From Desulforhabdus amnigena (GTDB lineage: Bacteria; Desulfobacterota; Syntrophobacteria; Syntrophobacterales; Syntrophobacteraceae), in the NCBI RefSeq assembly GCF_027925305.1, contig NZ_BSDR01000001.1, forward strand, positions 3,437,001 to 3,501,000: 64,000 nucleotides of DNA, read 5' to 3'. A program made the translations under genes and the position numbers. Below the pieces are notes generated by a model. That model ran no database searches. It was not told the DNA's origin and saw only the letters and a list, made by a program, of their open reading frames with translations. Position 1 is the stretch's first letter. Each line of letters opens with the position of its first letter. Below, one piece after another: positions 1 through 9,454 of this stretch.

Positions 1-171
1 GGGACATCGGGGGCGGAAATCGGAGGAGCCTTCGGCGGCGAGAAGGAAACGGGCGGAGGCCGGGAAGCGGGGTCGGATGTCTGGAAGACATACATGCGGC
101 GTCAGACCACGACCATCAACTGGTCCGGGGAAATGCCCCTGGCACAAGGGGTCCGGTTCGATGTGGAATAG
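1..171 (+). CDS. C-terminal end of an unidentified protein (partial)
   Basis: An open frame runs from the first base to a TAG at 169-171 and reads as plausible protein (ending ...[18 protein letters not shown]). Its beginning lies outside the window. The Gly-rich stretch followed by a polar tail does not identify a family. It is followed by about 110 bases without an obvious gene before the YgiQ gene. The call as coding rests only on frame continuity and residue composition. Confidence 0.5.
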   Translation, partial: GTSGAEIGGAFGGEKETGGGREAGSDVWKTYMRRQTTTINWSGEMPLAQGVRFDVE

Positions 172-281
172 TGGAAAATATCCTCAATGATAAAGAGGCT
201 TAGGCAGAATGGGCAAAAGCGGAGCTTCGCCCATGAGAAGAAGCCCCGCCATAATTCAATTTCTTCAGGATAGCTCGCTAA

Positions 282-2063
282 ATGAAAGTGATTAAAAACA
301 AGTTCTTGCCCACCACGCGGGAAGAGGTGTTCCAGCGTGGTTGGGATGCGGTGGATGTGATCCTCGTGACGGGAGATGCCTACGTAGACCATCCATCTTT
401 TGGCATTGCCTTGATCGGGCGCTGGCTGGAGGCTCACGGCTACCGGGTGGCGATCCTCGCTCAACCCCGCTACGATTCCCCCGAGGATTTCCAACGCTTT
501 GGGCGTCCGCGCCTTTTTTTCGGTATTTCGGCGGGAAACCTCGATTCCATTGTGGCCAACTATACCGGCAATGCGAAGGTGAGAGACCGGGACGACTATT
601 CCCCCGGCGGCAATCCCTATTTCGGAGAAGAAAAGGTTAAGGTTGCCAAGCGCAGACCCGACCGGGCGACGCTCATCTATTCCAACCTGGCGCGTGCCGC
701 CTACGGGAATGTGCCTGTAATTCTAGGCGGGATCGAGGCTTCCCTGAGGCGGTTTGTACATTTCGATTATCAGCAGGCAAAACTTCGCACTTCGCTTTTG
801 ACCGATGCCAAGGCGGATCTCCTGGTATTTGGCATGGGAGAACGTGCGGTGCTCGAAATCGCGCGGCGACTGGAACTCGGAGAGGATCTGACCGGCATAC
901 CGGGGACCTGCGAACGGCTCAGCGACAAGGAGCGGGAGGCACGAACCTTCGACGAGCCGCCTCTCGTGCTGGAATCCTGGGATGTGCTCCGAACCGATGT
1001 GAGCCGGTTCATGACGGTGGAACTGGCGGTAGACAGCCATGCCAGGGCGCTTTCCCGGGTTCCGCTCCTCCAGCGCCAGCAGGCCATGTGGGTGCTTCAG
1101 AACCGGCCGGCGGAACCCTTGAGTGTGACAGAACTGGATGCGCTCTACACTCTTCCCTTTGCCCGTGCCCCGCACCCGTCGGCGGGAGATGTCCCCGCGT
1201 ATCGCATGATCCGCCATTCTGTGACCATCGTGCGGGGATGTTCCGGGAATTGTTCCTTTTGCGCCATTGCCAGGCACCAGGGCCCGCAGGTGACCAGCCG
1301 CAGCTGTGAATCGATCCTGGAGGAAGTGCGGTGCATCACCCAAATGCCCGACTTCAAAGGCACCATCAGTGATCTGGGAGGCCCTACCGCAAATCTGTAC
1401 GGTACCTCCTGCGCCAAACCGTCTCCCTGTAGCCGGCACGACTGCTTCTATCCAAAAGTTTGCCCTCACCTGCGGGTGGAAGAAAACGCTTTTCTGGAAC
1501 TGCTGGAAAAGGTCTCCCTTGTCCATGGGGTCACGCATGTGCATGTCTCTTCGGGCCTTCGAATGGAACTGCTGCTGCGCACCCCCGGGCTGCTGATACG
1601 GCTGCTGACCCATCACATTCCCGGCGCCATGAAGATTGCTCCCGAACACACCGAGCCTGAAATCCTGCGGCTGATGCACAAGAGCGGGTCCGAGTGCCTG
1701 CCGGATTTTCTGAAAAAATGCAGGGATATCGCAGCAAAGAGGGGCCGAAAAATCCTCTTTACGCCTTACTTCATATCGGCGCACCCCGGATGCACTCTTG
1801 AAGACATGGAAATGTTGGCCCGAAAGATCAGGAAAATGGGGCTTTCCGTCCGTCAATTCCAGGATTTTACGCCGACCCCAGGAACCCTTTCCACGGCCAT
1901 GTATGTGACGGGCCTCGACCGGGACACGCTCAAACCCATTCATGTTCCCCGGGGAGGCAAGGAACGCAGGACACAAAGGTTGCTTCTCGAAGAAATGCGG
2001 CCTTGGGAACAAGGCAAAAAGGCGAAACCAGGCAGACGATCGTCAAGGGTTCCTTCGATGTAG
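282..2063 (+). CDS. ygiQ: YgiQ family radical SAM protein
   Basis: A 593-residue protein that matches the YgiQ (UPF0313) family over its whole length. An N-terminal Rossmann-like region (residues about 20-200, with the VDHPSFG motif) precedes the radical SAM core. The cluster-binding cysteines are C320, C324 and C327 in CSGNCSFC, followed by the family's AIARHQG segment. The family binds a 4Fe-4S cluster and cleaves S-adenosylmethionine; its physiological substrate is not known to me. It ends 45 bases from the convergent acyl-CoA dehydrogenase gene, with no clear terminator hairpin between. The assignment to family is secure, the function is not. Confidence 0.93.
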   Translation: MKVIKNKFLPTTREEVFQRGWDAVDVILVTGDAYVDHPSFGIALIGRWLEAHGYRVAILAQPRYDSPEDFQRFGRPRLFFGISAGNLDSIVANYTGNAKVRDRDDYSPGGNPYFGEEKVKVAKRRPDRATLIYSNLARAAYGNVPVILGGIEASLRRFVHFDYQQAKLRTSLLTDAKADLLVFGMGERAVLEIARRLELGEDLTGIPGTCERLSDKEREARTFDEPPLVLESWDVLRTDVSRFMTVELAVDSHARALSRVPLLQRQQAMWVLQNRPAEPLSVTELDALYTLPFARAPHPSAGDVPAYRMIRHSVTIVRGCSGNCSFCAIARHQGPQVTSRSCESILEEVRCITQMPDFKGTISDLGGPTANLYGTSCAKPSPCSRHDCFYPKVCPHLRVEENAFLELLEKVSLVHGVTHVHVSSGLRMELLLRTPGLLIRLLTHHIPGAMKIAPEHTEPEILRLMHKSGSECLPDFLKKCRDIAAKRGRKILFTPYFISAHPGCTLEDMEMLARKIRKMGLSVRQFQDFTPTPGTLSTAMYVTGLDRDTLKPIHVPRGGKERRTQRLLLEEMRPWEQGKKAKPGRRSSRVPSM

Positions 2064-2108
2064 AGTCCGGTAACACCCTTTTTCCCTCCTCAATTGTATC
2101 CAGCTGTT

Positions 2109-3287
2109 TCACGTGGCCTCGGGGGCGAATGCCTGAATTCCCGTGATGTCGTGCCCGAGGACCAGTGTGTGAATGTCCTGCGTTCCCTCGTAAGTGTTTA
2201 CCGTTTCCAGGTTCAGGAGATGCCGGATGACGGGATATCCCAGGCTGATGCCGTTTGCGGCCAGGATGTCACGGGCAGCGCGGGCGATCTTGAGCGCTTC
2301 GGATGCATTGTTCATCTTGGCCATGGAAATGTGAGTGTGGCGGGCTTTGCCTTCGTCCTTCATGCGTCCGAGATGCATGCAGAGCAGTTGAGCCTTGGTG
2401 ATCTCGGTCAGCATTTTGACCAGTTTGCTCTGTACGAGCTGGAAGGAGGCTATGGGCACCTGGAACTGAATGCGGGTTTTGGCGTAATTGAGAGCGGTTT
2501 CATAGCAGGCCATGGCGGCACCCACCGTTCCCCATGCGATGCCGTACCGCGCTTCGTTGAGGCAGCTCAGGGCCGATCGGAGCCCCGTTGTGCCGGGCAG
2601 GAGGTTTTCTGCAGGGATGTGCACGTCATCCAAAACAAGAGCGGAAGTCACCGACGCGCGCATGGAAAATTTGCGCTTAATAGGATGCGCTTTGAAGCCG
2701 GGAGTCCCCCGCTCCACCAGAAATCCGCGGATGCCTTCTCCGGTTTGAGCCCAAATGAGGGCGACGTCGGCGATATTGCCGTTGGTGATCCACATCTTCC
2801 GGCCTTTCAGGATATACTCATCCCCTTCCCTTTGCGCCCGTGTCTGCATGTGTTGAGGATCTGAGCCGGCTTCGGGTTCGGTCATGCCGAAGCAGCCGAT
2901 CTTTTCTCCGCGGATCATGGCGGGGAGCCAGCGATTTTTTTGTTCTTCCGTCCCGAAGGCGGCTATGGGGTGCATGACGAGAGAATTCATTACGGAAACG
3001 AACGAGCGCAGACCGCTGTCCCCTCGCTCCAGTTCCTGACAGGCCAGTCCGTACATCACATTGTTTGCGCCCCCGCCTCCGAATTCTTTGAGTTTGATTC
3101 CCAAGAGGCCCAGTTGCGCCATTTCGGGAATGAGCTTCTCAGGGAAGATCCCTTCTTCGAAATAATCGGCTGCGTGTGGCATATACCGGCTTTCAACCCA
3201 ATCCCGGACCTTATCGCGCAGGTGACGCTCTTTTTCCGAGAGCAGGTCATCCACATGATAGTAATCCACTCCCTGGAATGCTTTCAT
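2109..3287 (-). CDS. Acyl-CoA dehydrogenase, glutaryl-CoA dehydrogenase type
   Basis: A 392-residue flavoprotein of the acyl-CoA dehydrogenase fold. The segment around residues 86-107 (ELERGDSGLRS, then SLVMHP) is typical of glutaryl-CoA dehydrogenase, with R94 in the place of the substrate-binding arginine. The FAD/substrate signature FGMTEPEAGSD is at about 134-143. The likely catalytic base is E367 in NTYEGTQDIH. It would oxidise glutaryl-CoA (to glutaconyl- or crotonyl-CoA) or a related acyl-CoA, passing electrons to an electron-transfer flavoprotein. The start was chosen at 3287 because GGAGGAG lies just upstream; the frame is open 43 codons further without a better site. Substrate is inferred from family resemblance. 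Confidence 0.88.
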   Translation of the reverse strand: MKAFQGVDYYHVDDLLSEKERHLRDKVRDWVESRYMPHAADYFEEGIFPEKLIPEMAQLGLLGIKLKEFGGGGANNVMYGLACQELERGDSGLRSFVSVMNSLVMHPIAAFGTEEQKNRWLPAMIRGEKIGCFGMTEPEAGSDPQHMQTRAQREGDEYILKGRKMWITNGNIADVALIWAQTGEGIRGFLVERGTPGFKAHPIKRKFSMRASVTSALVLDDVHIPAENLLPGTTGLRSALSCLNEARYGIAWGTVGAAMACYETALNYAKTRIQFQVPIASFQLVQSKLVKMLTEITKAQLLCMHLGRMKDEGKARHTHISMAKMNNASEALKIARAARDILAANGISLGYPVIRHLLNLETVNTYEGTQDIHTLVLGHDITGIQAFAPEAT

Positions 3288-3683
3288 TTCGTTTTCTCCT
3301 CCGGAGGTGCCAAGAGTGATCGTCTCACGTTGAACCATTGCCCTGCCCGTCTCCAGCCTGTCCGGCCTTATAAATTTAAAAAATAAGCACTTGGCGCTCT
3401 CATGGCTACCACGCAAAGTGGTTCGGGGCTGTATTGGGTCTCTCTACCAGGGTACGTTGACAGTCGATTTTTGTAATGTAAGTTATCTATGGAAAAGAAT
3501 CGCTTGATGCTTAAATTGAGCTATAATGTTTTTAAAAAGTGTCGATGCGATTCAATTTTCATGTCTTGGTGGCCTCTTCTTGATCGGAGCGTTCTCCAGG
3601 AAAGAGAGGGGACGAACAGAGATTCAGCGAGGCCGACTCAAAGAATCCAAGACGGTTCCTTCCGAGGTTCAGAGGTACAATCC
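3288..3683. other. Divergent intergenic region, no gene seen
   Basis: About 400 bases separate the divergent acyl-CoA dehydrogenase and histidine kinase genes. It holds an AT-rich stretch near 3370-3395 and presumably both promoters. The histidine kinase frame is open back to 3489, but that extension lacks a ribosome-binding site and has unusual composition, so I treat it as untranslated. Confidence 0.5.
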
Positions 3684-5264
3684 ATGACAGAAAGAACTCA
3701 GACCCGAGAACAGCTGATGTGCGAGTTGGACCGACTGCGCCGGAAGATTGCGCGACTGGAGGCAAATGAAAAAAAGCATCCGATGGGTACAGCTTGGGAA
3801 AAGTTCTACAATGACTCTTTTCTCGAGAGTGTGGAGCGCTGCCGCATGCTGTATGAAGCGGCTCCCATCATGCTGCATTCCATTGACTCCAACGACAGGA
3901 TCATCCATGTGAGCAATCACTGGCTGAAGACCCTGGGCTACGAAGCATCCGAAGTTCTTGGTCGAAAATCTACAGATTTTTTGACGGAGGCTTCGCGCCG
4001 GTACGCCGAAGAGGTGGTTCTTCCGGAGTTCTTTGAAAAAGGGTTTTGCCGGGATGTGGAGTACGAATACGTCAAGAAGAATAAAGAAATTCTGAAAGTA
4101 CTCCTTTCAGCTGTTGCGGAAAAGGATGAGACCGGCAAGGTGGTGCGATCCATGGTCATTTTGACCGACATCACCGCGCGGAAACGGGCCGAAGAGGAAA
4201 TCATCCGGCAGAACAAGTTTCTGAACAATATTCTGGAAGCCCTGACCTATCCCTTTTATGTCCTCGATGCCAATGATTATACAATTCAAATGGCCAATTC
4301 CGCGGCGGTTCACGGTCCCATACCACCCGCCATGACCTGCTATGCCCTGACTCACAGGAGGTCCGCTCCTTGCGATGGTTCCGAACACAGGTGTCCCCTG
4401 GAGACGGTCAAAGCGACAAAGAGGCCGGTCACCGTGGAGCACCTCCATTACGACCGGCATGGAAATCTCAGGAATGTGGAAGTGCATGCCTACCCCATTT
4501 TTGATGAGAAGGGAGAGGTCTTTCAGATCATTGAATATTCTCTCGATATCACCGAGCGGGAGCGGATGGAGCGGGCCCTTCGGGAGAATGCGGAAAAGAT
4601 CAAGCGGTTTGCTTATTCCGTATCTCACGATATCAAGAGTCCTGCCGTCGGCATCAACGGATTGACGCGTCTTCTCTATAAAAAGTATGCGAATATTCTG
4701 GATGAGAAGGGAAAGAAATACTGTGAACAGATCCTGAAGGCTTCTGAACAGGTGGTTGCTCTTGTAGAGGAAATCAACGTTTTCATCAGAACCAAAGAGA
4801 CGCCTCTCAATTTTGAAAGGATCCAGCCGACGGAAGTGATCGAGATGGTAAGGGACGAGTTTTGTGCCCTTCTTGGAGTTCGGCAGATCCAATGGGTGCA
4901 TCAGGAAAGAATCCCACCCATAAAGGCCGACAGGCTTTCCCTCTTGCGGGTGTTCCGGAACCTGGTGGACAACGCTTTGAAATATGGCGGGCCGGCTATG
5001 AGCGAAATCCGTATCGGATACCGAGATGACGGCAAGTTTCATGTTTTTTCCGTGAGTGACGATGGGGTGGGAATCAGGAGGGAAGAATGTGAAGGAATTT
5101 TCGAGCTCTTTCGCCGGAATGAAACGTCCAAGGGGGTTGAGGGGACCGGCCTCGGATTGGCCATCGTAAAGGAAGTGGTGGAAAAACATCGTGGAAAGGT
5201 TTGGGTCGATACGGAAATCGGGAGGGGAGCGACCTTCTATTTTTCCATCAGCAAAGAGCTGTGA
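3684..5264 (+). CDS. PAS-domain sensor histidine kinase
   Basis: A 526-residue kinase with no membrane segment, so probably cytoplasmic. A short coiled coil (about 8-30) is followed by two PAS domains (about 51-165 and 185-290), the second with a Cys-containing insert (CDGSEHRCP). The HisKA helix has the phospho-acceptor H315 in FAYSVSHDIKSP, and the HATPase domain shows an N box (RNLVDNALKYGG), DDGVG and GTGLGLAI. No response regulator lies next to it. The kinase core is closely similar to the gene at 26075-27370, so the two are paralogues. Start chosen at 3684 with AGAGG upstream; an earlier ATG at 3489 is possible. Confidence 0.88.
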   Translation: MTERTQTREQLMCELDRLRRKIARLEANEKKHPMGTAWEKFYNDSFLESVERCRMLYEAAPIMLHSIDSNDRIIHVSNHWLKTLGYEASEVLGRKSTDFLTEASRRYAEEVVLPEFFEKGFCRDVEYEYVKKNKEILKVLLSAVAEKDETGKVVRSMVILTDITARKRAEEEIIRQNKFLNNILEALTYPFYVLDANDYTIQMANSAAVHGPIPPAMTCYALTHRRSAPCDGSEHRCPLETVKATKRPVTVEHLHYDRHGNLRNVEVHAYPIFDEKGEVFQIIEYSLDITERERMERALRENAEKIKRFAYSVSHDIKSPAVGINGLTRLLYKKYANILDEKGKKYCEQILKASEQVVALVEEINVFIRTKETPLNFERIQPTEVIEMVRDEFCALLGVRQIQWVHQERIPPIKADRLSLLRVFRNLVDNALKYGGPAMSEIRIGYRDDGKFHVFSVSDDGVGIRREECEGIFELFRRNETSKGVEGTGLGLAIVKEVVEKHRGKVWVDTEIGRGATFYFSISKEL

Positions 5265-5525
5265 CATTGGATGAGCATGAATGCATCTTCTTATTTTGAT
5301 TCGCAAAGGTTGCAGCCGGGAAATTCCGTTTTCTCCTCCAGGCATGGGGACAACGCTTGCGTTGGGAAGTCCGTGGCGCTACATATGGGGGCGTCGACAA
5401 GAGGGGACTCGAATCGGGTTCGAAGAGTGGATTTCTATTTCGAGCATGGACCTGTTAACCTGTAATTTTGGAGAACGTTTCCCGAGTCCCGGAGAAAACT
5501 CTACTCTTTCCAACGAGGATTTGTC

Positions 5526-6284
5526 ATGAAAAACGTATGGATCTTCGGAGTGATCTTGCTGAATTTTATCGCCGGTTGCGCAGTTTCTAAGATGGCACCC
5601 GGGCCTCCCGAAATTCCCATTGCAAAGGAGGCGGAGGTGAAGGACAGGAACCAGCTTCTTGTGGGAATTTGGACGCGTGAGATCCGGGACGGTGTGAAGG
5701 GAACGGAAGGATTGAACATCCGGAAGGACGGCGCACTGGAACTGGTCAACATATACAGCTTGAGGGGGCTGAACTGGCGGCGCGATGGTGAGACGTTGGT
5801 GCTCACGACCAACACTGAGAAGTATCCCGAGCCCTATGAAAGCAGGTTCAAAATCGAGGAACTGACGGACTCGGTTTTGACATTGAGTGCTCCCGAGGAT
5901 TACCTTGCCGGGACCTACAGCAGGCAGCGGGGAATGGGACGTCAGTCGGAACGGGGAAAGGTGGCGGGAACGGTCACCTTTTCGCAGCGGACGGTCCTTC
6001 CGCCCCAGGCGGTGCTTCAGGTCAGCCTGGTGGATGTTACCCGGCGTGAGGTGCCGGCCGTGCCCATTGGAACTCAGACCGTCGCTCATACCAGGCATGT
6101 GCCCATTTCCTTCGAAGTTTCTTATGACCCGGCAGACATCCAGCCGAATCACCGGTATGAAATCGAGGCCCGTATTACGGTGGGCGGGAAGACCCTTTTC
6201 ACCAACACATCGCCCCATCCTGTCCTCACGCAGGGGAACCCCGATACGGTGGAAGTTGTAGTGGAATCAGGGGTCAGCCCTTGA
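5526..6284 (+). CDS. Lipoprotein with YbaY/YscW-like C-terminal domain
   Basis: A 252-residue exported lipoprotein. A short signal peptide ends in the lipobox IAGC with the acylated cysteine at C18. Residues about 45-130 resemble a small lipocalin-like beta domain (LLVGIWTRE start). Residues about 140-245 match the YbaY/YscW type (VAGTVTFSQR, then LPPQAVLQVSLVDVT). Such proteins are thought to work in the cell envelope, but the role is undefined. The last codons (SGVSP and stop) are formed by a dispersed repeat beginning at 6270, so the natural C-terminus may have been altered. Confidence 0.8.
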   Translation: MKNVWIFGVILLNFIAGCAVSKMAPGPPEIPIAKEAEVKDRNQLLVGIWTREIRDGVKGTEGLNIRKDGALELVNIYSLRGLNWRRDGETLVLTTNTEKYPEPYESRFKIEELTDSVLTLSAPEDYLAGTYSRQRGMGRQSERGKVAGTVTFSQRTVLPPQAVLQVSLVDVTRREVPAVPIGTQTVAHTRHVPISFEVSYDPADIQPNHRYEIEARITVGGKTLFTNTSPHPVLTQGNPDTVEVVVESGVSP

Positions 6285-6366
6285 ATCTTGAAATCTGCCA
6301 AAAAAGTGATCTGGGCTGCGTTTGACCTTTACCAATGGTTGGCATGAGCCAAAGGAGGCTCTCATC
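6270..6366 (+). repeat. Dispersed GGGGTCAGCCCTTGA repeat, copy 1 (half element)
   Basis: The 15-base core GGGGTCAGCCCTTGA lies at 6270-6284 and supplies the stop codon of the lipoprotein gene. Similarity to the copy at 10975 continues through TTGAAATC and the hairpin TTGGCATGAGCCAA to about 6366. The eight bases before the core (TGGAATCA) are also shared. No inverted closing copy was found, so this is a half element. Confidence 0.75.
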
Positions 6367-6560
6367 AAAGGTCGTTATCTTGTCGAGAAACCCTTCCGAG
6401 ATGCCTTCCTTCAGAATTTCCTCCATCAGATCTCCGACGGCCCGTCATGTTTATGGCATAAGTGGCTGCGGTGGGAAAAGCCACAATGCTGTAGCCGGTT
6501 TCTTCCAATGATCTCATCACGGAAAGCGAGCTCCAGGATTATTTTCTGCATAGAAAGAAC
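6366..6560 (-). pseudogene. Possible decayed coding remnant
   Basis: Read on the minus strand, about 195 bases give two protein-like stretches in different frames: EETGYSIVAFPTAATYAIN followed after a frame change by DLMEEILKEGISEGF. The order and composition suggest an old gene fragment with at least one frameshift. I do not recognise the family. The rest of 6285-6813 shows no convincing gene. Confidence 0.35.
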
Positions 6561-6813
6561 ACCGACAGGGAAACGATCCTTTTTTTCAACTCCCGGGTAC
6601 TCATTTATCGGATGAACCGGAAATATTTGCAAGAAGCTCCTGCGATCGTTCCGTTCCATAATTATATTCAGACTCGAAATATCGATCGGAAAGGCAAAGA
6701 GACTCCGGCTCGTAACTTCTTTGGACAGAACAAAAACTGCAGTCAATTAATGCCTGCAACATCTCCCATAAAGGATGAAGGCTTTTGTCATCACCATATG
6801 ATCCGTACGACAA

Positions 6814-8130
6814 ATGATGCCACGGGAATCTGAATCAAAATCCAAACCCCGCTTACTGACCGACGACAGGGCACTGGAGGCCGCGTCGGAGATTTTGTCC
6901 GGGGAGTACAGGAAGCGTGGCCCGGCGCGCTTGTTGCCTTTCCTGGGGCCGGCTTTTATCGCCAGTGTGGCTTATGTCGACCCGGGAAATTTTGCTACCA
7001 ATATCCAGGGCGGAGCTCAATTCGGCTACACGTTGCTGTGGGTGGTCGTTGCCAGCAACCTGATGGCAATGTTGATCCAGGTCCTTTCAGCCAAGCTGGG
7101 CATCGGCACCGGCCAAAACCTGGCTGAACTGTGCCGTTGCAACTTCTCTCGCCCAACGGTGATTGGAATGTGGCTATTAATGGAGGTCGTCGCCATGGCG
7201 ACCGACCTTGCTGAATTCATAGGGGCTGCCGTAGGCTTTAACCTGTTGTTGGGTCTTCCATTGTGGATCGCCGGTTTTCTAACCGCTTTCGCCACTACTC
7301 TCATTCTGGGGTTGGAACGGTACGGCTTTCGTCCTCTGGAGGCGGTGATCACCTCCCTGGTCGGCGTTATTTCCATAAGTTACTTGATTGAAACCATCCT
7401 GGACAAGCCAGATTGGGGACAGGTGATGTACCATGCAGTGGTGCCACATTTTGCCGGGAATGAGAGTGTGTTGCTGGCAACGGGCATCTTGGGCGCTACG
7501 GTAATGCCACACGTAATTTTCCTGCATTCTGCACTGACGCAGGGCCGCATCGTAACGCGCGATCCGGTCCAGATGAAAAGGTTGTTCAGTTTCGAAGTAG
7601 CTGATGTCACTATCGCCATGGGAGTGGCAGGATTGATTAACGCCGCCATGCTCCTGATGGCAGCTTCAACCTTTCACGGCCACGATGTGACTAATGTGGC
7701 TACCATTGAAGAAGCCTACCTGACCCTGAACCCGCTGCTGGGATCAGCAGCAAGCTCGATTTTTGCCATCTCCTTGCTGGCCTCCGGGCTTTCGTCCTCT
7801 TCGGTGGGAACCATGTCGGGCCAGGTGGTCATGCAGGGTTTCCTCCGCCAGCAGATCCCGGTCTGGATCCGCCGTCTGGTGACTATGGTGCCTTCCTTGA
7901 TAGTAATTTTGATCGGACTGGATCCTACCCGTACTCTGATTATCAGCCAGGTTATTCTCAGTTTTGGGTTGCCATTTGCCATTATCCCGTTGATCCTCTT
8001 CACTACCCGCAAGAACCTCATGGGAGTGCTGGTCAACCGTTGGTATACGAACGTTTTGATTTCAATCGTAGCTGCCTTGATCATTTTGCTTAACCTATTC
8101 TTGCTGTATCAGACGTTCTTCGGAGGCTGA
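6814..8130 (+). CDS. mntH: NRAMP family divalent metal (Mn/Fe) transporter
   Basis: A 438-residue inner-membrane protein with about eleven hydrophobic helices. The two NRAMP metal-site motifs are present: DPGN at residues 56-59 in the first helix and MPH at 231-233 in the sixth. The family couples proton movement to import of Mn2+ or Fe2+. Two ATG codons are adjacent at 6814 and 6817, and no strong ribosome-binding site is seen. The tandem Usp gene begins five bases after its stop, so the two are probably one transcript. Confidence 0.9.
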   Translation: MMPRESESKSKPRLLTDDRALEAASEILSGEYRKRGPARLLPFLGPAFIASVAYVDPGNFATNIQGGAQFGYTLLWVVVASNLMAMLIQVLSAKLGIGTGQNLAELCRCNFSRPTVIGMWLLMEVVAMATDLAEFIGAAVGFNLLLGLPLWIAGFLTAFATTLILGLERYGFRPLEAVITSLVGVISISYLIETILDKPDWGQVMYHAVVPHFAGNESVLLATGILGATVMPHVIFLHSALTQGRIVTRDPVQMKRLFSFEVADVTIAMGVAGLINAAMLLMAASTFHGHDVTNVATIEEAYLTLNPLLGSAASSIFAISLLASGLSSSSVGTMSGQVVMQGFLRQQIPVWIRRLVTMVPSLIVILIGLDPTRTLIISQVILSFGLPFAIIPLILFTTRKNLMGVLVNRWYTNVLISIVAALIILLNLFLLYQTFFGG

Positions 8131-8134
8131 GGCC

Positions 8135-9076
8135 GTGTACAAACACATGATCGTGCCGCTGGACGGATCGGCGTGGGCCGAAGCGATTTTGCCCCTGGTG
8201 GTTCAATTGTCGCGCTACATGCGGGCGCGGGTGACGCTCTTGCACATCATCGAACAAAACGCGCCACAGAAGATCCACGGAGAGCGCCATCTGACTACTG
8301 CGGCAGAGGCGGTGGTTTATTTGGAACAGGTGAAGGAAAAATTCTTCCCGTTCTCCATCGAAGTAAGAGCGCATGTCCATGAAACCGCTGTAGATGACGT
8401 CGCCCCAAGCATTGTCGCCCATGGCGCCGAGTTCGATGGAGATCTGATTGCCATCTGCACCCACGGTCGCGGCGGTCTGCCGCGATTCATTTTTGGAAGT
8501 CTCGCCCAACAGGTATTAAATTTGGGGCGCAAGCCGGTGCTGATGCTTTATCCTGGCAAGTTGGAAAAGCCGGAAAAATTCGACCCGCTGAATATACTGG
8601 TACCCCTGGATGGCAATCCGGAACACGAACAGGGTTTTCATGTGGCCTTGCAACTGGCCCAAATCGGTTCCGCTTCCCTCCATCTGGTGATGGTGGTTCA
8701 CACCATTTCCACTCTTCCCGGGGAGCAGACCGCCAGCGCTATCCGCCTGCCAAGCACCGTCAACACCATGTTGGAGATCCACCAGGCGCTGGGTTTGTAC
8801 TACTTGCAAGGCTTGATTCGCTCCGCCAACGAAACGGGGATAAAAATTACCATGGAAGCGCGCCGCGGCGACCCGGCGCGCGTTATTGTAAAAGCTGCCC
8901 GGCGGGCTGGCAGTAATTTGATTGTGATGGCCACACACGGCAAAACCAGCACGGAATCATTTTGGTTTGGTAGCCTGACTCCCAAAGTTGCAAGAAGGTC
9001 ACATATTCCGCTGCTCTTGGTGCCGGTAGGCGAGAGGTCGAACACCGGTCGGGACGAGCAGCAGGGCGGGAAATAA
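8135..9076 (+). CDS. Universal stress protein, tandem Usp domains
   Basis: A 313-residue protein with two UspA folds. The first (about 1-145) starts YKHMIVPLDGS and carries the ATP-type G-x2-G loop in THGRGGLPRFIFGS. The second (about 155-305) starts NILVPLDGN and ends with the similar THGKTSTESFWFGS and LLLVPVG. It probably starts at GTG 8135, with GGAGG in the 3' end of the NRAMP gene as ribosome-binding site. Coupling to a metal transporter suggests a role in metal or redox stress; that is inference. Confidence 0.88.
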   Translation: MYKHMIVPLDGSAWAEAILPLVVQLSRYMRARVTLLHIIEQNAPQKIHGERHLTTAAEAVVYLEQVKEKFFPFSIEVRAHVHETAVDDVAPSIVAHGAEFDGDLIAICTHGRGGLPRFIFGSLAQQVLNLGRKPVLMLYPGKLEKPEKFDPLNILVPLDGNPEHEQGFHVALQLAQIGSASLHLVMVVHTISTLPGEQTASAIRLPSTVNTMLEIHQALGLYYLQGLIRSANETGIKITMEARRGDPARVIVKAARRAGSNLIVMATHGKTSTESFWFGSLTPKVARRSHIPLLLVPVGERSNTGRDEQQGGK

Positions 9077-9158
9077 CGCCCTGACCCCAATGCTCTCAAA
9101 TCCGGATATTTTCAATGATAGACAGGTGATCGTGGAGACTGAAACCCTGACGGGATAT

Positions 9159-9314
9159 CCGCCACAGACTGAAATCATTGAAAACTTTTGGCTCAAGCGC
9201 CGCAAAAGGGAAGTCTGCAGTTGGACGGAGCATCGCGGCATAAACATGGTTATGCTCGCAACAGGCTTGGCCTTGTCGCGGCAGGATGCCACTCCTACGA
9301 AAAAGTATGGGTAA
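9159..9314 (+). pseudogene. 3' fragment of a gene like that at 45488-46660
   Basis: About 45 codons read EIIENFWLK, then SWTEHRGINMVMLATGL, closely matching the C-terminus of the 390-residue protein at 45488-46660 (DIIEKFWLE and SWTEHRDINMVMLATSL). The DNA is also similar. Nothing upstream matches the rest of that protein, so this is a truncated copy left by duplication or rearrangement. Confidence 0.75.
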
Positions 9315-9345
9315 ACAGCTGCGTGATTACGAAGACCGGTACTTA

Positions 9346-9454
9346 GAACCTATCCAGAAACCACCTGTGGACTTTGCGACACCCCCCTTGGTCTCCCCTT
9401 GAGGGGGGAATTAAAGGGGGTGTCCGCTGCCGAGGTAGGTTTTTGGATAGGCTC
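9346..9454. repeat. Small inverted-repeat (MITE-like) element
   Basis: The ends are inverted copies: GAACCTATCCAGAAACC at 9346-9362 and the complement of GAGCCTATCCAAAAACC at 9438-9454. Inside is a second palindrome (CACCCCC...GGGGGTG). TTA precedes the left end. The outer GAGCCT resembles the GAGCCTG end of the IS5-family element at 14749, so it may be moved by such a transposase. No coding capacity. Confidence 0.6.

Noticed and set aside
2094-2864. A 256-codon plus-strand frame opposite the acyl-CoA dehydrogenase
   Set aside because: It is the antisense shadow of a well-supported gene and has no family features.
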